Positions 35,856 through 43,461 of a DNA stretch of 64,000 bases are shown here, one piece after another; the first letter of the stretch is position 1; each line of letters opens with the position of its first letter. The position numbers and the translations under genes are program-made. The stretch is from Streptomyces tanashiensis. GTDB taxonomy: Bacteria > Actinomycetota > Actinomycetes > Streptomycetales > Streptomycetaceae. The stretch is taken from assembly GCF_014648895.1 (NCBI RefSeq), contig NZ_BMRZ01000003.1, positions 496,001 to 560,000 on the forward strand. The letters run 5' to 3'. Below the pieces are notes generated by a model. The model ran no database searches. It saw only the letters and a program-made list of their open reading frames with translations, and was not told the origin of the DNA.

Positions 35856-36242
35856 ATGATCGAATTCGGATTTTTCGCCGTCCTCGCCCTCTTCGTGGGC
35901 TGGCTGGTGCGTCGGCGACAGCGCCGATCCGCTTCCGGAGCGGACGGAAGACCGGCCGAGGTCTCCTGCATGTACAGAGAAGCCGGACAGGGCGGCCGAT
36001 GGAGGGCCGGCCGGCTCGTTCTCGCCGAGGACGGGCTTGTGTGGAAGCCCTTCCGTGGCAGGTCCCCCGTGCGCCTTCCCGACGATCTCCGCGTCGTGGA
36101 GGCCCGCCGGGTCACTCCGCGCGAGGCGGTGTCGCTCAGCCCGCGGGCCGAGATCCTCGTGTGCGAGTCGGCGCAGCGCGAGATTCTGCTGGGAATTCTT
36201 CCCGAACATCACGACCTGGTGGCGAGCAGACTCGCCGGCTGA
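35856..36242 (+). CDS. Small membrane protein, DUF2550-like
   Basis: A 128-residue protein: one N-terminal helix (IEFGFFAVLALFVGWLV) with a basic stop-transfer (RRRQRR), then a soluble beta-rich domain (RWRAGRLVLAEDGLVWKPF; RLPDDLRVVEARRV; EILVCESAQREILLGIL). The layout resembles actinobacterial DUF2550 proteins, which have a PH-like fold on the cytoplasmic side. It follows the RHS gene but is separated from it by a strong terminator, so an immunity role is not favoured though not excluded. GGAAG precedes ATG 35856. Confidence 0.7.
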   Translation: MIEFGFFAVLALFVGWLVRRRQRRSASGADGRPAEVSCMYREAGQGGRWRAGRLVLAEDGLVWKPFRGRSPVRLPDDLRVVEARRVTPREAVSLSPRAEILVCESAQREILLGILPEHHDLVASRLAG

Positions 36243-36269
36243 GTGGAAATCCCGAACGCGGCGGGCGCT

Positions 36270-36575
36270 TCAGATCCACTCGCCCCAGCCGAATGTGGCG
36301 ATGAAGGCGCGCCGGGCCGCGTCCTTTCCGCGCCCGCCGCGCAGCAGGACCACGATCAGGGCGATGAGGAACCATCCCGCGACGATTCCGGCGACGGCCG
36401 AACCCCATCCCGGTCCCAGGAAGACGAAGACCACGGTGAGCGCGATCGCGGTCGCCCCGGCGCCGATCACAGCGGATCTCACATCGACCTCGAGGGCGTG
36501 CCGCAGCGCCTGGCGGTGCGAGTTCCGATGCGCCTCGCCGCTTTCCGCAGGCGAATTCCCCGTGTCCTCGTCCAT
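36270..36575 (-). CDS. Small two-helix membrane protein, unknown
   Basis: A 101-residue protein with an acidic N-terminus, a His/Arg-rich stretch and two membrane helices (IGAGATAIALTVVFVFLG; SAVAGIVAGWFLIALIVVLL), followed by a basic cytoplasmic tail ending FGWGEWI. It is convergent with the DUF2550-like gene. No family recognised. Confidence 0.65.
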   Translation of the reverse strand: MDEDTGNSPAESGEAHRNSHRQALRHALEVDVRSAVIGAGATAIALTVVFVFLGPGWGSAVAGIVAGWFLIALIVVLLRGGRGKDAARRAFIATFGWGEWI

Positions 36576-36623
36576 GATGTCCGCCTCGGTCGTGCCGGTC
36601 CTTCACGGCCAGACTACGTTCCC

Positions 36624-37229
36624 CTACAGCCACCCCTGCCGCCGGGCCGCCCGTACCGCTTCCATCCTGTTGCGCGTGCCCGTCTTGCCGATCGCCGACG
36701 AGAGGTAGTTGCGGACCGTGGACTCCGAGAGGTGCAGGGACGCGGCGATGTCCGCGATCGTCGCGCCGTCCACCGAGGCCGCCAGCGCGTCCCGTTCGCG
36801 GCCCGTCAGGGGGTTCGGGCCCGCGCTCAGGGCCGCCGCCGCGAGGGCCGGGTCGATGACCGTCTCGCCGCGCAGGGCCCGTCGGACCGCCTCGGCCAGT
36901 TCCTCCACGGGGCCGTCCTTCACGAGGAAGCCCGCCGCGCCCGCCTCCATCGCGCGGCGCAGGTAGCCGGGGCGGCCGAAGGTGGTGAGGATGAGGACCC
37001 GGCAGTCCGGGGCCTCGGTCCGCAGGTCCGCCGCCGCGTCGAGGCCCGAGCGGCCGGGAAGTTCGATGTCGAGGAGGGCCACGTCGGGGCGGGCGAGCAG
37101 GGCCGCGTCGACGATCTCGTCCCCGCGTCCCACCTGGGCGACGACCTCGATGTCCGGCTCCATGCCGAGCAGCAGCGCCAGGGCGCCGCGCATCATGCCC
37201 TGGTCCTCGGCCAGCAGGACTCTGATCAT
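36624..37229 (-). CDS. NarL/LuxR-type response regulator
   Basis: A 201-residue two-component response regulator. The receiver domain has acidic residues Glu8-Asp9, phospho-acceptor Asp54 (VALLDIELPG), Thr82-Thr83 and Lys104 (FLVKDG). A LuxR-type helix-turn-helix occupies about residues 138-200 (PLTGRERDALA; IADIAASLHLSESTVRNYLSSAIGK). The gene overlaps the sensor kinase by 4 bp and ends the transcript ATPase-permease-kinase-regulator. It probably controls that transporter operon, as in DesKR- and LiaRS-like systems. Confidence 0.92.
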   Translation of the reverse strand: MIRVLLAEDQGMMRGALALLLGMEPDIEVVAQVGRGDEIVDAALLARPDVALLDIELPGRSGLDAAADLRTEAPDCRVLILTTFGRPGYLRRAMEAGAAGFLVKDGPVEELAEAVRRALRGETVIDPALAAAALSAGPNPLTGRERDALAASVDGATIADIAASLHLSESTVRNYLSSAIGKTGTRNRMEAVRAARRQGWL

Positions 37230-38374
37230 TCCGTCGGTTCCCCCTCGTGCTCGCCCGGGGTCTCCACGGGGAGTTCCGCGGTGACCCGGAACCCGCCCCG
37301 CGGAGCCGGTCCCGAGTCAAGAGTGCCGCCTGCCGCGGCGACACGCTCGCGCAGTCCGCGCAGTCCGCTCCCCGGGGTGCCGTTCACCGGGCCCCGGCCG
37401 TCGTCCGTGACGGTGAGGCGGACCCGGTCGGCCGAGCCGGAGAGGTCGATCTCGCAGCGGGACGCGCCGCTGTGGCGTACCGCGTTCGTCGCCGACTCCC
37501 GCACCACCCAGCTCAGCAGGGCCTCCGTCTGGGGTTCCAGGAGCGGGCCCGAGCGGCGGACCACCGGTTCGATGCCGGCCGAGGACAGCGCGTCGCGCGC
37601 CCGGTCCAGCTCGGTGGCGAGGCTGCCCTCGCGGTATCCGGTCACCGCCTCCCGGATCTCGGTGAGCGCCTGACGGCCGACCGACTCGATGTCCGCGACC
37701 TGCGCGAGGGCGGCGTCCAGGTCGTGCGGGGCGAGCCGGCGGACGACCTCCGACTTCACGACGATCACCGACAGGGTGTGGCCGAGCAGGTCGTGCAGGT
37801 CGCGGGAGAACCGCAGGCGCTCCTTCTCGACGGCCGCCCTCGCCAGCTCCTCCCGGGTCGCCCGCAGCTGCCGGATCGTCTCGTCGAGCGCGAGGATCGC
37901 CGCCGTCACCATGATCGAGATGAACGTGCCGTACACGATCCCGATGGAGTTCCAGCCGTCCCTCCAGAAGGTCACCGCCCCGACCGCGAGGACCAGCGGG
38001 AACGCGATCACGGGAAGGAGCCGGCCGCGCCGCACCACCGCGCCGACCCCGAGGCCCATGAGCGGGAAGAGGAGCAGCCATTCCCGGCCGTACCCGACGG
38101 CGAGACCGAAGGTGAGGGCCCCGAGGGCGATGAGGAGCCCCCAGGTCAGGGGGGTCTCCCGGCTGCGCGGGTCGAAGGCGCGGAACACGATCGCGATGTA
38201 GACCGAGTTGAAGGCGAGCAGGCCGAGGCCGCCGATCCAGGGGTTGGGCGCCTCGCCGCCGAGGAGGTGGGAGAGGGCGCCCACGCCCATCAGGAGCCAG
38301 GGGAGAAGGCTCAGCCCGCTCGGCCCCCGGTCGTGGCGCCGCCCCGCCGCACTGCACAGCTGCCGGATCCTCAT
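37226..38374 (-). CDS. Sensor histidine kinase (HisKA_3, DesK-like)
   Basis: A 382-residue membrane kinase. Five or six helices span residues 20-165, with no large extracytoplasmic loop, so the sensor probably lies in the membrane. HisKA_3 has phospho-His194 in SRDLHDLLGHTLS. The ATPase part has N box ATNAVRHSG (295-303), DDGRG (324-328) and GLRGLRERV. Partner of the overlapping response regulator. Its gene lies 10 bp after the permease gene. The signal is likely envelope or drug stress acting on the ABC pair (inference). Confidence 0.92.
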   Translation of the reverse strand: MRIRQLCSAAGRRHDRGPSGLSLLPWLLMGVGALSHLLGGEAPNPWIGGLGLLAFNSVYIAIVFRAFDPRSRETPLTWGLLIALGALTFGLAVGYGREWLLLFPLMGLGVGAVVRRGRLLPVIAFPLVLAVGAVTFWRDGWNSIGIVYGTFISIMVTAAILALDETIRQLRATREELARAAVEKERLRFSRDLHDLLGHTLSVIVVKSEVVRRLAPHDLDAALAQVADIESVGRQALTEIREAVTGYREGSLATELDRARDALSSAGIEPVVRRSGPLLEPQTEALLSWVVRESATNAVRHSGASRCEIDLSGSADRVRLTVTDDGRGPVNGTPGSGLRGLRERVAAAGGTLDSGPAPRGGFRVTAELPVETPGEHEGEPTE

Positions 38375-38384
38375 GTCCCACTCC

Positions 38385-39107
38385 CTACGCCGTCTTCGCC
38401 GAACGACGGTACGAGACCGTCGCGTACGCGCCGAAGAGCGCCGCCCAGACGGCGACGACCGCGAGCGCCGCCGCGGCCGGGGCGTGTCCGTCGGCGATCG
38501 AGACGCCGAGCTCGGCGAAGCGGTTGGTCGGGGTGTACGCGGAGAGGGAGCGGAGCCAGCCGGGGAAGAGGCTCACCGGGAACCACAGGCCGCCGAGGAC
38601 GGCGAGGCCCAGGTTGCAGGCGATGTTCACGACCCCGGTCGTCTGGGCGGTGAGCCGGTAGCCGTTGCCGATGCCGAGGAGGGTGAAGGGGAGCGAGCCG
38701 AGCCAGAGGGTGAGGGAGACCGCGGCCCACTGCCAGGCCGCCAGGTGGACGCCGTTGACGAGGCCGCCGGCGAGGAGGACGCCGACGATGGCCGGGAGGA
38801 CGACCACCGAGCCGGTGAGGGCGCGGCCGGTGACGACCTGCCGCGGGGTCATCGGGGTGATCCGCAGCTGCCGCAGCCAGCCGGAGGACTTGTCCTCGGC
38901 GACACCGGGGCCGACCGACAGCGCGGCGCCGAGCGCCCCGTACGCCGCCATGCCGACCATGGAGGCGGTCCTCCACGCCTCCTCGTTCTGGCCGCCGAGG
39001 TTGGTGAAGAGGAGGTACATCATCACGGGGACGGCGACGGTGCCGATGGCGAAGCCGGTGTCGCGCAGGGTGCGGCGGACTTCGAGGCGTACGTACTCGG
39101 TGATCAT
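38385..39107 (-). CDS. ABC-2 type transporter permease
   Basis: A 240-residue integral membrane protein with six hydrophobic segments, including FAIGTVAVPVMMYLLFTN, VVLPAIVGVLLAGGLV, LTLWLGSLPFTLLGIG and VVNIACNLGLAVLGGLWFPVSLF, the ABC-2 (DrrB-like) pattern. ATG 39107 overlaps the ATPase stop by 4 bp (ATGA). With the ATPase it forms an exporter, probably of a lipid, drug or peptide. Confidence 0.9.
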   Translation of the reverse strand: MITEYVRLEVRRTLRDTGFAIGTVAVPVMMYLLFTNLGGQNEEAWRTASMVGMAAYGALGAALSVGPGVAEDKSSGWLRQLRITPMTPRQVVTGRALTGSVVVLPAIVGVLLAGGLVNGVHLAAWQWAAVSLTLWLGSLPFTLLGIGNGYRLTAQTTGVVNIACNLGLAVLGGLWFPVSLFPGWLRSLSAYTPTNRFAELGVSIADGHAPAAAALAVVAVWAALFGAYATVSYRRSAKTA

Positions 39108-40027
39108 CGGGTCGTCTCCAGGGGGCGGGTGTGCGCGCCCGGGGCGCGCGCGGTGAGGGCGAGGAAGGCGTCGTTGAGGGAGACGGGGGCGACTTCGAGG
39201 CCCCGGATCGCGTCCCGCTCGGCGAGCGCGCGGACGGTCGCGTCGGAGTCGTCGGTGTGGAGCCGGGCGCGGTCGCCGCGGATCTCGAGGGACGTCACTC
39301 CGGGGAGCAGGTCGAGGCCCTCGCTGGGGCCGCCGGCCAGGTCGAAGGCGACGAGGCTGCCGCCGGCCGCGCGCTTGAGCTCCTCGCCGGTGCCGTCGGC
39401 GAGGACGCGGCCGGAGTCGATGACGACGATCCGGTCGGCGTGGGCGTCGGCCTCCTCCAGGTAGTGGGTGGAGAAGAGCACGGTGTTGCCACGCCGGGCG
39501 TAGCCGCGCATCGAGTCCCAGAAGGCCTCGCGGGCCTCGACGTCGAGGGCGGCGGTGGGCTCGTCGAGGACGATGAGTTCGGGGTTGCCGGCGAGGGCCA
39601 CGGCGAAGCGGACGCGCTGGACCTGCCCGCCGGAGAGGCGGTCGACCCGGCGGCCGGCGAGTTCGGTGAGGCCGGCGAGGGCGAGGGCCTCGGCGACCGG
39701 CAGGGGCTCCGGGTAGGTGCGGGCGACGAAGGTGACGAGTTCGCGGACGGTGACCCGGGGGACCGGGCGGCCGTCCTGGAGCATCGCGCCGGTCCGGCCG
39801 GCCGCGACGGCGCGGGCCGGGGTGTCGCCGAAGAGCCGCACCTCGCCGCCGTCGGGCTCGTCGAGGCCGAGGAGCAGGCCGATGGTGGTGGACTTGCCGG
39901 CGCCGTTGCGGCCGAGGAGGGCGACGGTCTCGCCGCGCCGGATGGTGAGGTCGATGCCGTCCACGGCGCGGACCGGTCCGAAGTGCCGGGTGACTCCGGT
40001 GAAGGCGACCGCTGTCTCGTTCTTCAT
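39104..40027 (-). CDS. ABC transporter ATP-binding protein (DrrA-like)
   Basis: A 307-residue ATPase: Walker A GRNGAGKST (about residues 38-46), Q loop MLQDGRPVP, signature LSGGQVQRV, Walker B LIVLDEPTAALD and switch STHYLEEAD. A C-terminal extension of about 90 residues matches DrrA-type ABC-2 ATPases. ATG 40027 is the start; its ribosome site is weak. First gene of the four-gene operon, divergent from the MaoC hydratase across a 275-bp region holding two operators that face the other way. Confidence 0.92.
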   Translation of the reverse strand: MKNETAVAFTGVTRHFGPVRAVDGIDLTIRRGETVALLGRNGAGKSTTIGLLLGLDEPDGGEVRLFGDTPARAVAAGRTGAMLQDGRPVPRVTVRELVTFVARTYPEPLPVAEALALAGLTELAGRRVDRLSGGQVQRVRFAVALAGNPELIVLDEPTAALDVEAREAFWDSMRGYARRGNTVLFSTHYLEEADAHADRIVVIDSGRVLADGTGEELKRAAGGSLVAFDLAGGPSEGLDLLPGVTSLEIRGDRARLHTDDSDATVRALAERDAIRGLEVAPVSLNDAFLALTARAPGAHTRPLETTR

Positions 40028-40108
40028 GGGTACGACGCTACGAATCGGGGGCCGGGCCCGGCAGGCGTGGATGTACGGACCTGGCCGTGACAAATGTCCC
40101 GGGTGCGG

Positions 40109-40128
40109 TTTCTGACGTACCGTCAGTT
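40109..40128. promoter_or_regulatory. Palindromic operator candidate, site C
   Basis: TTTCTGACGTACCGTCAGTT contains the perfect dyad CTGACG-TAC-CGTCAG (40112-40126), the same element as sites A and B. It lies 62 bp before the KstR-type box of the same promoter region. Confidence 0.7.
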
Positions 40129-40189
40129 GGCTGTGTCCGGGAGGGTTCACAACTTCCTCCGCCTCGGCTATACATGGGGTCCACCGACC

Positions 40190-40203
40190 TAGAACGCGTT
40201 CTA
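40190..40203. promoter_or_regulatory. KstR-type operator before MaoC/ADH/SDR operon
   Basis: TAGAACGCGTTCTA is a perfect palindrome (extending to CTAGAACGCGTTCTAG at 40189-40204) and matches TnnAACnnGTTnnA. It is the best of the three sites. A half-copy TAGAACGG follows directly. Confidence 0.85.
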
Positions 40204-40302
40204 GAACGGCCGCGTACGGGACGGTCCCCGCACGGCCTCGGTGCGGCCGACGGTGCGGACGGCCGCGCCGAGGTCTTCACCGCCACGAGGAGCAGCAGCC
40301 CG

Positions 40303-41157
40303 ATGCCCATCGACCCCGCAAAGGCCGTCGCCGCCGAACCCCGCAGCGCCGAGATCTCCTGGGACCACAAGGACGTCCAGCTCTACCACCTGGGCCTCGG
40401 AGCGGGCACCCCCGCGACCGATCCCGACGAGCTCCGCTACACCCTGGAGTCCCGGCTCCACGTCCTGCCCAGCTTCGCCACCGTCGCCGGCGCCGGCATG
40501 GGGGTCGTCGGAGGGCTCTCCGCCCCCGGCATCGACATCGACCTCGCCGCCGTCCTGCACGGCGGCCAGTCGATCACCCTCCACCGCCCCCTGCCCACCG
40601 GCGGCCGGGCCGTCTCCACCTCCCGCGTCGCCGCCGTGTACGACAAGGGCAAGGCCGCCGTCCTCGTCCTGCGCTCCGAGGCCGCCGACGAGGACGGGCC
40701 GCTGTGGACCAGCGACGCCTCGATCTTCGTACGGGGGGAGGGCGGCTGGGGCGGCGACCGCGGACCCTCCGAGCGCCTCGCGCTCCCGGACCGCGCGCCC
40801 GACGCCACCGTCGAACGGCCGATCCGCGAGGAGCAGGCCCTGCTCTACCGGCTCTCCGGCGACTGGAACCCGCTCCACGCCGACCCCGAGTTCGCCAAGC
40901 TCGCCGGCTTCGACCGGCCGATCCTGCACGGGCTCTGCTCGTACGGCATGACCCTCAAGGCGGTGGTGGACACGGTGCTCGGCGGGGACGTCGCCCGGGT
41001 CCGCTCGTACCGCACGCGCTTCGCCGGGATCGTCTTCCCGGGCGAGACCCTGCGCATCCGGATGTGGGCCGGGGACGGCCGCGTCCAGGTGGCGGTGACG
41101 GCCGTGGAGCGCGACGACGCCCCGGTCCTCGCCGACACCCTCGTCGAACACTCCTGA
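40303..41157 (+). CDS. MaoC-type enoyl-CoA hydratase (double hot-dog)
   Basis: A 284-residue (R)-specific 2-enoyl-CoA hydratase. GAGGAG precedes ATG 40303 by ten bases. The N-terminal hot-dog half lacks catalytic residues. The C-terminal half has the hydratase-2 motif SGDWNPLHADPEFAKLAGF with catalytic Asp187 and His192, then RPILHGLCSYG. The double hot-dog layout and length fit Rv3538/ChsH3-like and peroxisomal MFE-2 hydratases of steroid side-chain degradation. It leads an operon with an alcohol dehydrogenase and an SDR under a KstR-type box. Confidence 0.9.
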   Translation: MPIDPAKAVAAEPRSAEISWDHKDVQLYHLGLGAGTPATDPDELRYTLESRLHVLPSFATVAGAGMGVVGGLSAPGIDIDLAAVLHGGQSITLHRPLPTGGRAVSTSRVAAVYDKGKAAVLVLRSEAADEDGPLWTSDASIFVRGEGGWGGDRGPSERLALPDRAPDATVERPIREEQALLYRLSGDWNPLHADPEFAKLAGFDRPILHGLCSYGMTLKAVVDTVLGGDVARVRSYRTRFAGIVFPGETLRIRMWAGDGRVQVAVTAVERDDAPVLADTLVEHS

Positions 41158-41178
41158 TCGCCTGATTGGAGCCGCACC

Positions 41179-42255
41179 ATGCGCGCAGCCGTACTGCACG
41201 AGATCGGCCAGGACAAACTCGAAGTCCTCGACGACGTCGAGGCGGTGGGCTTCGGCCCGGGCAAGGTGCGGATCCGGGTGAGGGCCACCGGACTGTGCCA
41301 CTCCGACGTCTCCGCGATGAGCGGCGTCCTCCCGCAGCCCGCCCCCTTCATCCCCGGCCACGAGGGCGCCGGCGAGATCCTCGACGTCGGCGACGGCGTC
41401 ACCGGCCTCGATCAGGGCCAGCGGGTCCTGCTCTGCTGGCTGCCCGCCTGCGGCAGCTGTCCGTCCTGCAGGCGCGGCCAGACCCAGCTGTGCCTGGCGG
41501 GCTTCATGAACGCCGGCACGCCCAACTTCAAGCGCCCCGGCGGCGACGTCTTCGGCTTCGCGGGCACCGGCACCTTCACCGAGGAGGTCGTCGTCGACGC
41601 GGGCTGCGCCGTCCCGATCCCCGACGACGTGCCCTTCGACATCGCCGCCCTCATCGGCTGCGGCGTCACCACCGGTCTCGGCGCCGCCATCAACACGGCC
41701 AGGGTGGAGGCCGGTTCGTCGGTCGCCGTCATCGGCTGCGGCGGCGTCGGCATCTCCGCGATCCAGGGCGCCAAGCTCCAGGGCGCCGCCCAGATCGTCG
41801 CCGTCGACCCCGTCGAGTCCCGGCGCGAGGCCGCGCTCAGGTTCGGCGCCACCGAGGCGGTCGCCCCGGAGGCGCTCGCCGACGCCAAGCAGCGGATCAC
41901 CGCCGGCGAGGGCTTCGACTACGTCTTCGAGGTCGTCGGAAAGTCCGCCACCGCGCGGACGGCGTACGAGACGACCCGGCGCGGCGGCACCCTCTGCGTC
42001 GTCGGCGCGGGCGCGATGGACGACAACCTCCAGCTCAACATGTTCGAGCTGTTCTTCGACGAGAAGCGGATCCTGCCCTCCATGTACGGCGGCGGGGACG
42101 TGCTCCGCTCCTACGAGCGGGCCATCGCGCTCTGGCGGGCCGGCCGCATCGACCTGGAGTCGCTCATCACCCACCGGGTGCCGCTGGCGGGGATCAACGA
42201 GGCCCTGGAGCAGATGCGGACCGGCGCGGCCCTCCGTACCTGCATCGAGATCTGA
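41179..42255 (+). CDS. Zinc-dependent alcohol dehydrogenase (MDR class III-like)
   Basis: A 358-residue NAD(P)-dependent dehydrogenase. The catalytic zinc ligands are Cys and His in TGLCHSDVSAM, Glu in GHEGAGEIL and Cys in LIGCGVTTGLGAA. The structural zinc loop is CGSCPSCRRGQTQLC. The Rossmann motif is VIGCGGVGISAIQGA. GGAG lies seven bases before ATG 41179. It sits between the hydratase and SDR genes and could oxidise a steroid side-chain alcohol or another intermediate (inference). Confidence 0.92.
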   Translation: MRAAVLHEIGQDKLEVLDDVEAVGFGPGKVRIRVRATGLCHSDVSAMSGVLPQPAPFIPGHEGAGEILDVGDGVTGLDQGQRVLLCWLPACGSCPSCRRGQTQLCLAGFMNAGTPNFKRPGGDVFGFAGTGTFTEEVVVDAGCAVPIPDDVPFDIAALIGCGVTTGLGAAINTARVEAGSSVAVIGCGGVGISAIQGAKLQGAAQIVAVDPVESRREAALRFGATEAVAPEALADAKQRITAGEGFDYVFEVVGKSATARTAYETTRRGGTLCVVGAGAMDDNLQLNMFELFFDEKRILPSMYGGGDVLRSYERAIALWRAGRIDLESLITHRVPLAGINEALEQMRTGAALRTCIEI

Positions 42256-42270
42256 GAGGACTTCTGCGAG

Positions 42271-43212
42271 ATGTCACTCCCCCTTGAGGGCCTGAGCGCG
42301 ATCGTCACCGGCGCCGGGCGCGGTCTCGGCCGCGCCGAGGCCCTGGAACTGGCGCGGCTCGGCGCCGCCGTCGTCGTCAACGACTACGGGCAGCCCGGCC
42401 GCGACGGCTCGGGCGCGGCCTCCGCCGCACCCGCCGAGGAGGTCGCGGCGGAGATCCGCGCGGCGGGCGGCCGGGCGGTCGCGCACCTCGGCGACGTCTC
42501 CGACTTCGAGACGGCGCGGGCCCTGGTCGACCTGGCGGTGGCCGAGTTCGGGAAGCTGGACGTCCTGGTCAACAACGCGGGCATCCTGCGCGACCGGATG
42601 GTCTTCTCGATGAGCGAGGACGAGTGGGACTCGGTCGTACGGGTCCACCTCAAGGGCCACTTCAACACCACCCACTTCGCGGCGGTGCACTGGCGGGGCC
42701 GCTCCAAGGCGGGTGAGACCGGCGTCTACGGCCGCATCGTCAACACCTCGTCCGAGGCCTTCCTCGCGGGCTCGGCCGGTCAGCCCAACTACGCGGCGGC
42801 CAAGGGCGGCATCGTGGGCCTGACCACCTCGTCGGCGCTGGCGCTCGCCCGGTACGGCGTGACGGCCAACGCGATCTGCCCGCGGGCCAGGACCCGGATG
42901 ACCGAGGACGTCTTCGCGGGCTTCGGGGAGCCGGCGGAGGGCGAGCTCGACCCGCTGTCCCCTGAACACGTGGCGCCGCTCGTCGGCTATCTGGCGTCCC
43001 CGGCGGCGGCCGGGGTCAACGGACAGCTGCTCGTCGTGCACGGCGGGATGGTGGCGGTCGTGGACCGGCCGAAGGTCTCGGCCAAGTTCGACACGGCCAA
43101 GGAGGCGTTCACGTACGAGGAGCTGGACTCCCTCCTGACCCCGCACTACGCGTCCCGCCCGGCGGGCGAGACCTTCGCGGCGACGGAGGTGCTGGGTCTG
43201 AAGAAGGGCTGA
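42271..43212 (+). CDS. SDR 3-hydroxyacyl-CoA dehydrogenase, MFE-2/Hsd4A-like
   Basis: A 313-residue classical SDR with a long C-terminal extension. TGAGRGLGRAEA (residues 13-24) is the cofactor loop, NNAG is at 101-104, catalytic Ser160/161 lies in NTSSEAF and Tyr174-x3-Lys178 in NYAAAKGG. The insertion NDYGQPGRDGSG and the C-terminal region ending EVLGLKKG match the dehydrogenase part of peroxisomal MFE-2 and mycobacterial Hsd4A. With the MaoC hydratase two genes upstream it would supply the two central beta-oxidation steps. A strong terminator follows. Confidence 0.9.
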   Translation: MSLPLEGLSAIVTGAGRGLGRAEALELARLGAAVVVNDYGQPGRDGSGAASAAPAEEVAAEIRAAGGRAVAHLGDVSDFETARALVDLAVAEFGKLDVLVNNAGILRDRMVFSMSEDEWDSVVRVHLKGHFNTTHFAAVHWRGRSKAGETGVYGRIVNTSSEAFLAGSAGQPNYAAAKGGIVGLTTSSALALARYGVTANAICPRARTRMTEDVFAGFGEPAEGELDPLSPEHVAPLVGYLASPAAAGVNGQLLVVHGGMVAVVDRPKVSAKFDTAKEAFTYEELDSLLTPHYASRPAGETFAATEVLGLKKG

Positions 43213-43233
43213 GCCACGGGGGTGGTGGGGAAG

Positions 43234-43269
43234 GAGCAGGGCCCCGGGGGAGACCCCGGGGCCCTGCTC
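43234..43269 (+). terminator. Terminator of the MaoC/ADH/SDR operon
   Basis: A perfect 16-bp inverted repeat (43234-43249 with 43254-43269) with a GAGA loop, followed by a T/C-rich stretch. It lies between convergent units and likely serves both. Confidence 0.88.
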
Positions 43270-43279
43270 GTCTCTTCTC

Positions 43280-43414
43280 CTACTGCGCGTGGGCGTCGGC
43301 CTCGCGGCGGTGCCGGCCGTGCGGCGAGGACGTGGAGTCCTCCGCCGGCGACGCCTGGCCGCGGTGCTTCCCGGAGCCGTTCGACTCCGTACCGTCCGTG
43401 CTTGCTTCCGACAT
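43280..43414 (-). CDS. Small (44-residue) hydrophilic protein
   Basis: An ATG at 43414 opens a 44-residue frame rich in Ser, Gly, Arg, His and Asp (MSEASTDGTESNGSGKHRGQ...). It lies after the 43462 gene on the minus strand and stops 11 bp short of the terminator hairpin, which would end its transcript. Codon third positions are G/C-rich. Streptomyces often carries small conserved peptides like this, but I cannot name it. It could be a chance frame. Confidence 0.5.
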   Translation of the reverse strand: MSEASTDGTESNGSGKHRGQASPAEDSTSSPHGRHRREADAHAQ

Positions 43415-43461
43415 GCTGGAACTCACCCCGTACGTCTTGCTCTTGCTGTGCGGCCGTGAGT

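Noticed and set aside
29324..36115. A 2263-residue open frame antisense to the RHS gene
   Set aside because: It mirrors the RHS gene, has low-complexity Val/Gly/Arg composition, no family motifs and no ribosome site. Long antisense frames are expected from GC-rich codon bias.
35856..36242. Immunity gene for the RHS protein
   Set aside because: It has a DUF2550-like layout and lies behind a strong terminator. Left as unproven.
36270..40027. The ABC/two-component operon as part of the KstR-type regulon
   Set aside because: The KstR-type box at 40190 is much closer to, and oriented for, the MaoC gene; the ABC operon has its own kinase and regulator.
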